A DNA stretch of 64,000 nt. It comes from Desulforhopalus singaporensis. GTDB lineage: Bacteria > Desulfobacterota > Desulfobulbia > Desulfobulbales > Desulfocapsaceae. The stretch spans positions 1-64,000 of the forward strand of contig NZ_FNJI01000007.1 of assembly GCF_900104445.1 (NCBI RefSeq). The letters run 5' to 3'. The position numbers and the translations under genes were made by a program. The notes under the pieces were generated by a model. That model saw only the letters and a program-made list of their open reading frames with translations. It searched no databases and was not told the origin of the DNA. Shown here piece by piece: positions 35,456-44,192 of this stretch (positions within the stretch are counted from its first letter, which is position 1; the number at the start of each line of letters is the position of its first letter).

Positions 35456-35973
35456 GTACTCCTTTACTCATTCAATGTAGCGCGCAATGCAAACGCATAA
35501 AATGTTAACAACAAAGACATCTCATATACCCGTCTATGTGTCAAAACCCTGTAGACCGACCGCTTACATGCAGTGCCCGTTATGCAGAAGCCCCTGGCAA
35601 CCGGCACTTTTGCCGGACCTTGGCCCAACTGCATACTGCATTGTCAGAATCAGAATTTCCCCACCCCGTAGACCAACCTTGAAATATGGGACAATCATTC
35701 ATAAAACTCAACCAAAAAATTATTTCACACCGGTCCGCGGCGTCAAAAAAAAGTTGTAATTGCGGCTAAGTACCACGAACGGCCATTTGTTTGCATATGT
35801 GTATAAGTGTTTAATTTATTACTTTACATTCGATATATAACGTATAGTCCACTGTCTGTCAACACACTATAGTTGAACTCCCGCCCCTCCCTTTTTCACC
35901 TGAAAAATCTTCGCAACCATATAGCATTGAATCGACAATAAAGGTAATCTTCAGGAACAACATTTGAGTTTTC
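35456..35973. other. 518-bp divergent intergenic region
   Basis: Lies between the NrfD operon (minus) and the ABC-transporter operon (plus), so it should hold both promoters. A short hairpin CCGGCA-CTTT-TGCCGG occurs at 35601-35616, and the segment 35780-35870 is AT-rich. None of the five-member GGCGCA dyads occurs here. No gene is seen. Confidence 0.5.
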
Positions 35974-38685
35974 GTGGCTCCACAGGTCATTGACTCGAAC
36001 CACGCAAAAGCCGAATACCATGATCTGTTGCAGAAAGTGTCGGAACAACCACCGGCATACCGCTCAAGAATACCTTTATGTGACAGGCAAGGTGTAAACG
36101 CGTCTGAAATTATAACCGGTCATTGGTACATGAGTATCCAGGAAAAAGAACAGCAGGTTACACAAAAGTCACTATTATACTGGGCCTTTCGCGGAAACCT
36201 CAAGCTACAGCTCATCCTTGTTGTCGTTATCTTCCTCATTGTCTTTGCCCGGGTTCTGCCGCTTGAGATGCAAAAACGCATTATCAACGACTCCATCGCC
36301 CTGAAAAATCTTCGCGGTCTCGTCATCTACTGTATTATTTATCTCGTCGCCATCACCGCCTCAGGGGGGTTGAAACTGGCCATCAACTATCTCCAGGCGG
36401 TCATTGGCGAACGGGCGATGAACCAGATGCGTAAAGACTTGTACGCTCATATCATCACTCTTCCGCTCTCCTTTTTCCGGACCACCCAGCCGGGAATGGT
36501 AGTCTCATCGCTTATGACAGAATTGAGCACCGCCGGAACCTTTGCCGGCATGGCTTTTGCCGTCCCCATAACCAACATTCTCACCCTGCTCGCTTTTGCG
36601 TTTTACCTGATATGGCTCAACGCCCAATTGGGGGTTGTCACCCTCCTGATCTACCCGATCATCGTTTTCGTCATTCCGGTCCTGCAGAAAAAAGCAAACA
36701 GGGCCAACCAGAAGCGTGTCGACCTGTCACGGTCAACCTCGAGCCAGATTGCCGAATCGATATCGGGGATACACGAAATCCAGGTGCACGGTGCCCAGAA
36801 ACAGGAAAACGACAAATTCCGGCTGCTGGCGGATCAGCTTAAATCAACGCGCATCCGCTGGTCTCTTCTCAAGTTCGGCATCAAGACCGCCAACAACTAT
36901 TTCGTAAGTCTCGGACCTTTCATTATTTTCATATTCGGCGGCTATCTTGTAATGAAGGGGCAGCTCGAACTGGGCGCCATGGTTGCCTTTTTATCCGCCC
37001 AGGAAAAACTCTTCGACCCGTGGAAGGAGCTGATCGATTTCTACCAAACCTACCAGGACGCCATGATCCGCTACAGACGTACCATGGAACACTTTGATGC
37101 CGCACCCGAGTTTATCACTGAACTTCCGCCATCCCCCCCGCGCCCAATGCAGGGCAGGCTGCAGATCAAGAATCTGATTTATGAAACGGAAGACGGCAGC
37201 AGGCTGCTCAACGGCATCTCGTTTTCCCTTGAAGCAGGGGAACATCTGGCGGTCGTCGGCTACTCCGGAAGCGGCAAAAGCACCCTGATACAATGCATAG
37301 GAAAGATGTTTCCCTACACTGCGGGATCAATAACAATTGACGACCGGGAGCTCGCCGACATAAGCAAGAAAGAGATTATCAATAATATCGGCTATGTGTC
37401 GCAGAACCCTTTTATCTTCACCGGGACCATCAGGGAGAATCTCCTCTACGCCTATCAGGCGACAAAGGAAAATAAAGAGAATCCGCACTCCGACCCCAAT
37501 GAAAAAACGCGGCTGGACAGGCTGATCCTGGTACTGCAGCAAGTTGGCCTTTTTGTCGATGTAATCCGGTTCGGGCTGGAATCGTACATCGATCAGTCCC
37601 AAAAGGTAACCGCAGATAAAATTGTGCAGATGCGCACCAGATTCCAGAACAGTTTTGCCGACAAGCTATCCGATTCAATAGAATTCTATCACCGTAACAC
37701 CTATCACATGAATTCCACGGTGGCGGAAAATATCATTTTCGGCACCAGCTCCCACCCAAAATTCAGCTACCGGCAGCTCCCGTTCAGAAAAGACTTCCGA
37801 GATTACCTCAATGAAACCGGTTTACATCACCCGCTTATTGAACTGGGAACCGACCTTGCCGCTCAGGCAGTCGATATTCTTCATGGACTCCACAACTCAG
37901 ACCTGTTTTTCGAAAAGAGTCCCGTCGCCGCAGACCAGATAGAAAAATGTCAGGAGGTACTTGCCCGGATAAAAGAGCAGACAGAGGCTGAAATTGATAT
38001 CAGTGACCAGATATTTCTGCTTTCGCTGGCCCTGAATTTCATACCGAGCGTGCATACCATGACCCGGCTTGATCCGGAACTTAAGACTGACATTCTTGTT
38101 GCCCGCATCAAGTTTCCACTCTGGTGCGAAACAAAGGCTCCGGGAATCTTCCAGTTCTATAACGAGTCGGACTACCTCGCGAACCAGTCAATTCTCAACA
38201 ATATAGTCTTTGGCAAAATCAGGCCCGGAATACCAAGAACCCAGGAGATCGTCAACCAATCGATAATACAGCTTTTGATCGAAGAAGACTACCTCGAGCA
38301 GATCGCGGCCACTGGTCTGGACTATCAGGTAGGGACCATGGGAGACAGGCTGTCTGGAGGACAACGACAGAAACTTTCGATTGGTCGGGTGCTTTTAAAA
38401 AATCCAAAGCTTATTCTTTTAGATGAGGCGACATCCGCGCTTGACAACAAGTCGCAGACCCGTATCCAGCGATTGATGAATATGCGCTGGAAAAAGCGGA
38501 TAACCGTTGTTGCCGTGGTTCACCGCCTCGACACCATAAAAGATTTTGACAAGGTTGCCGTCACCAAAAGTGGCAAGCTGGTGGAATTCGGCAGCTACCA
38601 GGAATTGATTAACAACAAAGGAATGCTTTATGAGCTCATCTACGGAAAAAAAGACCCAGGTCCCGGAAATGCAGCAAAACCTTGA
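35974..38685 (+). CDS. ABC exporter-type half transporter with large insertion in the ATPase domain
   Basis: 903 residues from a GTG; an ATG at 36130 would give 851. Six helices lie between about 75 and 345. The nucleotide-binding domain has Walker A GYSGSGKST (429-437) and Q-loop VSQNPF (475-480), but the signature LSGGQ comes only at 793-797, about 315 residues later instead of the usual 80-90. Within the gap, the post-Q-loop motif recurs three times: ENLLYAY (488), ENIIFGT (585) and NNIVFGK (742). Walker B LILLDEATSALD and H-loop VVHRLDT are intact. The frame is continuous, so the insertion is real. The 3' end overlaps the cNMP-binding gene by 56 bases. Confidence 0.83.
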   Translation: MAPQVIDSNHAKAEYHDLLQKVSEQPPAYRSRIPLCDRQGVNASEIITGHWYMSIQEKEQQVTQKSLLYWAFRGNLKLQLILVVVIFLIVFARVLPLEMQKRIINDSIALKNLRGLVIYCIIYLVAITASGGLKLAINYLQAVIGERAMNQMRKDLYAHIITLPLSFFRTTQPGMVVSSLMTELSTAGTFAGMAFAVPITNILTLLAFAFYLIWLNAQLGVVTLLIYPIIVFVIPVLQKKANRANQKRVDLSRSTSSQIAESISGIHEIQVHGAQKQENDKFRLLADQLKSTRIRWSLLKFGIKTANNYFVSLGPFIIFIFGGYLVMKGQLELGAMVAFLSAQEKLFDPWKELIDFYQTYQDAMIRYRRTMEHFDAAPEFITELPPSPPRPMQGRLQIKNLIYETEDGSRLLNGISFSLEAGEHLAVVGYSGSGKSTLIQCIGKMFPYTAGSITIDDRELADISKKEIINNIGYVSQNPFIFTGTIRENLLYAYQATKENKENPHSDPNEKTRLDRLILVLQQVGLFVDVIRFGLESYIDQSQKVTADKIVQMRTRFQNSFADKLSDSIEFYHRNTYHMNSTVAENIIFGTSSHPKFSYRQLPFRKDFRDYLNETGLHHPLIELGTDLAAQAVDILHGLHNSDLFFEKSPVAADQIEKCQEVLARIKEQTEAEIDISDQIFLLSLALNFIPSVHTMTRLDPELKTDILVARIKFPLWCETKAPGIFQFYNESDYLANQSILNNIVFGKIRPGIPRTQEIVNQSIIQLLIEEDYLEQIAATGLDYQVGTMGDRLSGGQRQKLSIGRVLLKNPKLILLDEATSALDNKSQTRIQRLMNMRWKKRITVVAVVHRLDTIKDFDKVAVTKSGKLVEFGSYQELINNKGMLYELIYGKKDPGPGNAAKP

Positions 38686-39142
38686 ACTTCTCAAGGAGCT
38701 TGCGCTGTTCTCTGTTTTTCCTGCGCAGGCACTGAAACTTCTCGCGCTCTATGCTGAACAGGCCTGTTTCCCTCAAAACGATATCCTGTTCGAAAAAGGG
38801 GACGACGAGGGCCGCGCCTACCTGATCCTCAGCGGCGAGCTTGAGCTGACAAGGGACAAGGATGGCGAGACACAGGTTATCACGCACTTTCACAACGGCG
38901 ACTTTGTCGGCTCTTTTTCTCTTTTTGGATCAATGCCGTCGATGTTTTGTCTAAAGGCCGTCACCAGAACCCAAGTTTTGACTGTCAGCCGAATGCATTT
39001 TGGTAAAATTATGGAAAAATTCCCTGAAATTTCGGCAATTATAATTAAATATATGATAAAAGAAATACATCGCTGGGAAAGACATCATCTCCACGAAAAT
39101 GAAAGCTGCTGTCTTAAGAAGTCAGGGGTCACTGTCTTGTAG
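38630..39142 (+). CDS. Cyclic-nucleotide-binding (Crp-like sensor) domain protein
   Basis: 170 residues. A single cNMP-binding beta-barrel (about 20-140) with LFEKGDDEGRAYLILSGELEL (broken as LFEKGDDEGRAYLI then LSGELEL) and FHNGDFVGSFSLFG. There is no C-terminal helix-turn-helix, so it is a stand-alone sensor and not a transcription factor. The phosphate-binding Arg of true cAMP sites is not obvious. The start at 38630, with AAAGGA seven bases before it, lies inside the transporter gene, indicating translational coupling. It is followed by an anti-sigma-type ATPase and a STAS protein. Confidence 0.8.
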   Translation: MSSSTEKKTQVPEMQQNLELLKELALFSVFPAQALKLLALYAEQACFPQNDILFEKGDDEGRAYLILSGELELTRDKDGETQVITHFHNGDFVGSFSLFGSMPSMFCLKAVTRTQVLTVSRMHFGKIMEKFPEISAIIIKYMIKEIHRWERHHLHENESCCLKKSGVTVL

Positions 39143-39147
39143 AGTAT

Positions 39148-39567
39148 ATGAAACGATCAATTACACTAAAAAACAATACAGCTCAGCTGAAAGTGCTCGC
39201 CGGCTTCATCGAAGAGATGAAAAATGACTGGAACCTGTCGCCTAAAACGGCCATTGCCATCAATCTCATTCTCGATGAACTGGTAACCAACGCGATCGAA
39301 CACGGGATCACCGAACCGGAGATCGATATCCATATATCTTTTGAGCTGGCAGACGATGTGATAACCATTCTGATGAAATACAGCGGCAAGCCATTTGATC
39401 CGACTGTTTGCAAAAAACCTGATACCACCGGTCCCCTGTTAAAAAGGAAATGCGGAGGACTTGGGGTTCACATCGTGCGGACCCTTAGTAACTACTGCTG
39501 CTACCAGAGAAACGGCAACGAAAATATTCTCACTATCAGGAAAAACCTCAACAAGGAGTGCGGGTAA
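39148..39567 (+). CDS. Anti-sigma-type (RsbW/SpoIIAB-like) ATPase domain protein
   Basis: 139 residues. It has the GHKL N-box (INLILDELVTNAIEHG) and a GGLGVHIVR glycine-rich lid. The G1 box, normally D-x-G-x-PFDP, reads YSGKPFDP: the adenine-binding Asp is Tyr. ATP binding may therefore be weakened or lost. Such proteins phosphorylate a STAS antagonist and hold a target in check; the STAS partner is the next gene. It starts 5 bases after the cNMP gene. The target could be the transporter or an unlinked sigma factor. Confidence 0.8.
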   Translation: MKRSITLKNNTAQLKVLAGFIEEMKNDWNLSPKTAIAINLILDELVTNAIEHGITEPEIDIHISFELADDVITILMKYSGKPFDPTVCKKPDTTGPLLKRKCGGLGVHIVRTLSNYCCYQRNGNENILTIRKNLNKECG

Positions 39568-39594
39568 TACCGATCTTACCTGCAGCTATCGCCC

Positions 39595-39936
39595 ATGCAA
39601 GTGACTGTATCCCAGGAAAACAATGCAACTATCCTCACCCTGTCAGGGCGGCTCGATTCCAGTTCGGCCCCTCAGTTCGAAGAGCAGCTGACCGGTTACC
39701 TCGCATCCCCAACATCTCACCTTATTTTTGATTTCAACGACCTGGACTATATTTCCAGTGCCGGTCTGCGCCTCATCCTCAATACAGCCAAGGCATATCG
39801 CCAGGGGCCTTTTGTCTTCATGACCTGTTCCATGCAGGACCACGTTCTGGAAGTATTTGAAATCGCCGGGTTTGACACCATCATAACCATCCACAACACC
39901 ATGGCCGAAACCCTCAGCGCCCTTGACCGGACCTAG
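39595..39936 (+). CDS. STAS-domain anti-anti-sigma-type protein
   Basis: 113 residues, the length of SpoIIAA/RsbV. The phosphorylation loop is present as DLDYISSAGLRLIL, with the serine pair at the expected position. It is the natural partner of the ATPase encoded just upstream. Its stop lies 3 bases from the convergent selD stop. There is no obvious ribosome site close to the ATG; an AAGGAG about 40 bases upstream belongs to the end of the previous gene, so translation may depend on coupling. Confidence 0.82.
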   Translation: MQVTVSQENNATILTLSGRLDSSSAPQFEEQLTGYLASPTSHLIFDFNDLDYISSAGLRLILNTAKAYRQGPFVFMTCSMQDHVLEVFEIAGFDTIITIHNTMAETLSALDRT

Positions 39937-39939
39937 AAC

Positions 39940-40995
39940 TCACTGCACCGTGATACCAACTTCGCCATCTACTATCCCACCAATTTTAACCGCATCCCCA
40001 ATACCCTCTTTGCGAAGTTGCTCCAGCAAAGCGGAACACTGATCGCCAGGGAGCGCCAGCAGCAATCCTCCCGAAGTCTGCGGATCGTAGAGCAGCTGTT
40101 GCTGACTCTTGTCTAGAGCTCTGTCAAATGCAAGCGGATAACGTTCGACCAGCGCCTTATTGGCCCGGTTGCTGCCGGTGGTCTGCCCTTTGCGATACAT
40201 TTCGCAGGCACCGGTGTAAAAAGGCAGGGAATCGTAATCGACCACCGCGTGATGACCGCAGCCGCAGGCCATCTCAAGCAGATGCCCCAGGATCCCGAAC
40301 CCCGTCACGTCGGTGCAGCTGTGAAGCTCATAATTGAGGGCTATTTCCATGGCAACACCGTTCAGGGAGGCAACGGTAGGCAGGACATCTTTTTCAAGAT
40401 CCGCCATGGGGAATTTACCTGCCCGCACTGCATTGAAGAGCACGCCTGAGCCCAGGGGCTTGGTCAGAACGAGCACGTCTCCTGTCTTGGCGCCGCTATT
40501 GGTGACCACCCGGTCAGGGTGGACGATACCATTGACGCACAGCCCGTATTTGGGTTCGTTGTCGTCAACGGTATGGCCGCCGGCAAGACAGGCTCCGGCC
40601 TCCATGACCTTATCGTTTCCGCCGCGAAGTATTTCCCTGAGCACCCCCATATCAAGATGACCGGAAGGAAACATCACCACATTAAGGGCAGTGAGCGGTT
40701 TTCCGCCCATGGAATACACATCAGAGATGGAGTTGGCGGCAGAAATCTGGCCGAACCAGTACGGATCGTCCACCGGAGGTGTGATAAAATCGACGGTGCT
40801 GATTATTGCCATATCAGGCGAAACCTTATAGACCGCTGCATCGTCGGAGGTCTCGATTCCTACCAGCAGATTTTCATCGCCGGAGTTGGTTGCCAGTCCG
40901 GAAAGTGCGTCCGACAGATCCGCCGGACCAATTTTCGCCGCTCAACCGCATGTCCTGGCAAGCCCGGTAAGGGATTTTTTCTTGAAAAAATTCAT
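39940..40995 (-). CDS. selD: Selenophosphate synthase SelD, selenocysteine-containing
   Basis: 351 residues if the in-frame TGA at codon 18 (40942-40944) is read as selenocysteine. The N-terminal sequence is MNFFKKKSLTGLARTCG-U-AAKIGP; Cys16-Gly-Sec18 and Lys21 match the catalytic C-G-C/U---K motif of SelD. A conventional scan starts only at codon 62 and would miss the active site. A hairpin 13 bases after the UGA (40909-40928) is a likely SECIS. The rest has VDFITPPVDDPYWFGQIAA-type and GFGILGHLLEMA motifs of the family. It makes selenophosphate for Sec-tRNA and for labile selenium in molybdenum hydroxylases such as the one encoded at 53-57 kb. Confidence 0.92.
40909..40928 (-). promoter_or_regulatory. 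Candidate bacterial SECIS hairpin in selD
   Basis: On the minus strand GTCCG-GCGGATCTGT-CGGAC forms a 5-bp stem with a 10-base loop beginning 13 bases after the UGA codon. Distance and size fit bacterial SECIS elements recognised by SelB. A structure prediction would be needed to check extension of the stem. Confidence 0.55.
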
Positions 40996-41130
40996 ATCTG
41001 TCTGTAGTTCTGATTTTTTTCTAAACACCACTTATGTTCTGTTTCTGTGGTCTTGATAGTGGTGTAATTTCAATATATTCTCAACAGCATGGGCCACCGT
41101 TTTCATTTGAGTGTGGTATTATAAACAGAA

Positions 41131-41209
41131 ATGCCGGTTAAACAAGTAGCCACTGTTCTGTTTAACTGCGGCCACCTGTCAACCGGCATCCTGGCGGCCG
41201 CCTTTTTTT
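41131..41209 (+). ncRNA. Structured segment with terminator, possible small RNA or tiny ORF
   Basis: ATGCCGGTT (41131-41139) pairs perfectly with AACCGGCAT (41181-41189). Inside it GTTAAACA (41137-41144) pairs with TGTTTAAC (41159-41166). GCGGCC (41168-41173) pairs with GGCCGC (41196-41201), followed by seven T (41203-41209). The last pairing crosses the first, so the structures are alternative or pseudoknotted. The same DNA also reads as a 35-residue frame ending at 41238 but lacks a ribosome site. It matches no RNA family I know and is not tRNA-Sec. Confidence 0.4.
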
Positions 41210-41266
41210 ACGCCCAATGCATGAAAAGGGACATATAAGGGGCAGCCTGGTCTTCAGCCGTTACGA

Positions 41267-41437
41267 TCACCACCGCTCGGTGCCGACAAATTCATTGACA
41301 TTTCGGCAGGTTCTTTTTTCCGGCTCATTGAGTTTTTCAAACTTTTTTTCTTTGCTGTGTTTTTTCGACACGGTACAGACATATTCCTTCCCGGATTTAT
41401 CGTTCACCCAGATCATCGATCCATAATCGCCTTTCAT
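41267..41437 (-). CDS. 56-residue conserved-looking small protein
   Basis: The frame begins MKGDYGSMIWVNDKSGKEYV and ends NVNEFVGTERW. Its ATG lies 8 bases after GAGG. It is hydrophilic and lysine-rich with two cysteines (VCTVS and RTCRN). The pattern W-V-D--GKEYVC resembles very short proteins I have seen in Deltaproteobacteria, but I cannot name a family. It lies between selD and the PanE-like gene and has no clear partner. Coding potential is supported only by composition and the ribosome site. Confidence 0.5.
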   Translation of the reverse strand: MKGDYGSMIWVNDKSGKEYVCTVSKKHSKEKKFEKLNEPEKRTCRNVNEFVGTERW

Positions 41438-41729
41438 AACATTTACCTCATACTCTATCTTGTTTCTGCAATAAGAACGTGTAATTTATCATTGCAAGAA
41501 AAAGCGCGTCTTGCTTTTAGGAAGCCCTAACTTCCTTTCCAACAACGGTAATTACGAGTCACAAAAACACAAGCGGAAAGACTAACTTCTTTCACCAAAC
41601 AAAAAAGCCGCGACGCCGGTTATTGACAAATCTTTCGTGCTCCATTACATCTCATCTCTGTTTGCAATAACTTACCAAGGTCATCTGTCGCGGACCTCTT
41701 CTCACCTTCAGCCATCTCATAAAACAGCT

Positions 41730-42677
41730 ATGAATTTTCTTATCTACGGAGCAGGAGCGCTGGGACAGGCGCTGGGATGCATGCTTGCTTGCCAGGGTCA
41801 CACAGTCGATCTCATATTACGCCCCCGTTTCAAGGACACCCTGGAAAAATCGGGCCTGACAGTCACCGGCTATTTCGGCGAATTTGCTACCAAGGGTTCT
41901 CAACTGGGGTTGTACACAAGCCTTGACGAGACCGCCAACAGCTACAATTACGCCCTTATTACGACCAAGGCGTATGATACCGCGTCCGCCGCGGCATCCA
42001 TTGCAGCGCTTGAACAAAGGGTTGAATACGTCGTCTCGATGCAAAACGGCTGCGGCAACATCGAGCTTGTCGAACAGTTCTTCGGCACCGAAAAAACCCT
42101 TGGGGCACGGGTCATAACCGGATTTGAAATTACCGGTCCCGGCAAAGTTACCATAACGGTGTCGGCAGACGACATTCATGTCGGGGCTCCGCTTGCCGAC
42201 GCCATTTCGCCGGCGGCCGCATCCCTTGCAAAAACCATTACCGAAGCCGGACACCCGTGCAGGGCAGTGGAAGACATCAACCGGTCGCTTTTCGCCAAGC
42301 TTCTCTACAACTGCACACTCAACCCGTTGGGAGCTCTTCTGGGGGTCCACTACGGCCTGCTCGGAAAAAACCGGGAAACGGTTGCGGTAATGAACCGGAT
42401 CATCGACGAAACTTTTGCGGTCATAACCGGTCTCGGCGGCAGTACCGACTGGGCCGACAGCGACCAGTACAAAGAGGTCTTCTATTCCGAGCTGCTGCCG
42501 GTAACCGCAAGCCATCGACCGTCAATGCTCCAGGATATGGAGAACCATAAGCCGACCGAGGTCGATGCCCTGATCGGTTACGTCAGCAGGCAGGGACAGC
42601 TGCTTGACATTGCCACCCCGACCTGCGATACTCTCGCGGCAATGGTGAAATTCAAACAGGCGCAGTACCTCCAGTAG
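41730..42677 (+). CDS. Ketopantoate reductase family (PanE/ApbA-like) oxidoreductase
   Basis: 315 residues. An N-terminal Rossmann motif (IYGAGALGQALG, residues 4-15), AALEQRVEYVVSMQNGCGN and the catalytic-lysine region FAKLLYNCTLNPLGALLG match the PanE superfamily. The start at 41730 places the Rossmann strand at the N-terminus as usual; the frame is open 31 codons upstream but without resemblance. PanE reduces 2-dehydropantoate with NADPH for CoA synthesis, but the superfamily includes other 2-oxo-acid reductases. No pan gene is adjacent. Confidence 0.78.
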   Translation: MNFLIYGAGALGQALGCMLACQGHTVDLILRPRFKDTLEKSGLTVTGYFGEFATKGSQLGLYTSLDETANSYNYALITTKAYDTASAAASIAALEQRVEYVVSMQNGCGNIELVEQFFGTEKTLGARVITGFEITGPGKVTITVSADDIHVGAPLADAISPAAASLAKTITEAGHPCRAVEDINRSLFAKLLYNCTLNPLGALLGVHYGLLGKNRETVAVMNRIIDETFAVITGLGGSTDWADSDQYKEVFYSELLPVTASHRPSMLQDMENHKPTEVDALIGYVSRQGQLLDIATPTCDTLAAMVKFKQAQYLQ

Positions 42678-42710
42678 CAAGGCGACGGTAGCAAGGCGAC
42701 GGTAGCAAGG
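42674..42710. repeat. 14-bp tandem repeat, 2.6 copies
   Basis: GTAGCAAGGCGACG is repeated twice and followed by a partial copy, starting within the PanE-like stop codon. It is a short, perfect direct repeat, probably slippage-generated. No function is visible. Confidence 0.7.
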
Positions 42711-42728
42711 GTAAAAAAGCGAGCAACC

Positions 42729-42971
42729 TTACTGCTCAGCCGCTTGCTTGAGCTCTTTACTGTGCTGCTCGGAAAGTTTTTTTGCCAGCTTCGCCTTCTC
42801 GATCGGGCTCTTAATACTTTCAGCAGCCTGTTCTCCGATCATAGCCGCTTTTTCCTGAATCGGCGGCTCGTCTTCGGGGTTTGAACAGGCCGATACCCCA
42901 AGCTGGACAGACAAGACGATCAGCAACATTTTAATGAAGTCCATCGAATTTATGTTTTCCCCCCATCTCAT
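42729..42971 (-). CDS. Small lipoprotein
   Basis: 80 residues from the ATG at 42971, chosen because GGGGAG lies directly upstream. A signal segment ends in the lipobox VSAC, with Cys as the lipidated residue, then an acidic stretch (SNPEDEPP) and a long charged helix (ESIKSPIEKAKLAKKLSEQH). It is likely anchored in a membrane facing the periplasm. Function unknown. It is divergent from the TRAP operon starting at 43154. Confidence 0.65.
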   Translation of the reverse strand: MRWGENINSMDFIKMLLIVLSVQLGVSACSNPEDEPPIQEKAAMIGEQAAESIKSPIEKAKLAKKLSEQHSKELKQAAEQ

Positions 42972-43153
42972 ATTCTCCCCTTTTTTTTCCTGTGTTATTT
43001 TTTGCAGTAAAACAGTCGTCAAGATGTTAGGATAATCCTGGTGTCGGTAAGTTCACCTGCGATTATTTGAATTGTATATTATATAATACCTGTGGCTTAT
43101 TGATATTTTTATAGTCTCATCATAACGCTGCAAATTCAACCATGGAGGAAACA

Positions 43154-44185
43154 ATGAGAAAAAGAAGGGTTGTACTTGTCCTGTCTTTGTTGGTTTTTCT
43201 GGTTATTTCCGGTTCAGCTGTTGCCGAGAACCTGAAGTTCAGCACCTGGCACCCCGCTGTCGGGCGGGAGGTGCAGACGGTCTGGATTCCCATGATGGAC
43301 GCCATAAAAGAGGAAAGCGGCGGCAAACTCAGTTACACAATGTATGCCGGCGGTGCGCTGGGTAAAGGTCCGGCCCACTACGATATTATCAAAAACGGGT
43401 TGAGCGATCTCGGATATTTCACCGCCACCTGGACTCCTGGTAAATTTCCTCTTTCCGAAGCACTTTCGATGGCGATGTGGATAGACGGCAAGGAAAAAGC
43501 GGCGGCAATCGGCAACGAATTGTATGAAGCCGAACTGAAAGAAGAGTTTGCAGACGTCCACCTGCTGGAACTCAACGGTTGTATCCAGGCGTTTTTGTGG
43601 ACCAGGGAACCGGTACAGTCGCTTGAGGATGTCAAGGGGCTCAAAATCAGGACTCCTGGTGGCCTGCAGACCCAGTACATAAAAAATCTCGGCGCCGAAC
43701 CGGTATTCATGCCGTTGGGGGACGTGTACACCTCCCTTGACACCGGAGCCATCGACGGCGTCGTTACCTGCCCGCCTCTTGTGCTCGCGTTCAAACTCCA
43801 TGAAGTGGTCAAGTACGGCGTCGTTGCGACCTTTGGCTGTGTAACCGAAGGGTTGGCCATGAATAAGAAAAAATGGAACAAGCTCGACGAAGAATCAAAA
43901 CAGACCATCACCAAAATCACCACCAACCCATTCGCCCACACCGGCGGACTTGACAACAGCTCCTACCAGGAGATGATCGAAGAGCTGAAAGCCAAGGGGG
44001 TGACTCTTCACAACCTTGACCAGGCCACCCAGGATAAATGGTTTGCAGCCTACCAGCAGGTGACCAGGGACTGGGTCGCATCCCAGAAAGATCCGGAAAA
44101 AGCTGAAAGAGTTGTCCGAAAACTCGCCGAAATCGTCGCCAAACACGGAAGCGAAGCGGTTGCGGTTCCCGCCGAGTGGAAATAG
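43154..44185 (+). CDS. dctP: TRAP transporter solute-binding protein (DctP type)
   Basis: 343 residues. A signal peptide ends AVA before ENLKFSTWHP. The family's carboxylate-binding region KGLKIRTPGG, with the conserved Arg, is present, followed by GDVYTSLDTGAIDG. DctP proteins bind small organic anions in the periplasm and deliver them to the DctQM permease. The start at 43154 has GGAGG a few bases upstream; an ATG four codons earlier overlaps that site. A hairpin separates it from dctQ. Location next to the mttB-nicotinate block makes a pyridine carboxylate or betaine conceivable, but the ligand is not readable. Confidence 0.88.
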   Translation: MRKRRVVLVLSLLVFLVISGSAVAENLKFSTWHPAVGREVQTVWIPMMDAIKEESGGKLSYTMYAGGALGKGPAHYDIIKNGLSDLGYFTATWTPGKFPLSEALSMAMWIDGKEKAAAIGNELYEAELKEEFADVHLLELNGCIQAFLWTREPVQSLEDVKGLKIRTPGGLQTQYIKNLGAEPVFMPLGDVYTSLDTGAIDGVVTCPPLVLAFKLHEVVKYGVVATFGCVTEGLAMNKKKWNKLDEESKQTITKITTNPFAHTGGLDNSSYQEMIEELKAKGVTLHNLDQATQDKWFAAYQQVTRDWVASQKDPEKAERVVRKLAEIVAKHGSEAVAVPAEWK

Positions 44186-44192
44186 CGAACCG

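Noticed and set aside
35487-35759. 90-codon plus-strand frame in the NrfD-ABC intergenic region
   Set aside because: No ribosome site, atypical composition and no family resemblance; treated as non-coding.
35974-38685. Two fused or frameshifted ABC transporter genes
   Set aside because: There is only one Walker A, one signature and one Walker B and no stop or frame change; the repeated element is confined to the post-Q-loop motif.
39940-40812. N-terminally truncated selD pseudogene
   Set aside because: The missing N-terminus is present upstream in frame, interrupted only by a TGA at the Sec position of the active site.
41131-41220. tRNA-Sec (selC) near selD
   Set aside because: The stems do not form a cloverleaf, there is no CCA end and no TCA anticodon loop in a suitable position.
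41730-42677. 2-(Hydroxymethyl)glutarate dehydrogenase of the nicotinate pathway
   Set aside because: That enzyme belongs to the 3-hydroxyisobutyrate dehydrogenase family; this protein has PanE-type motifs and lies outside the cluster on the other strand.
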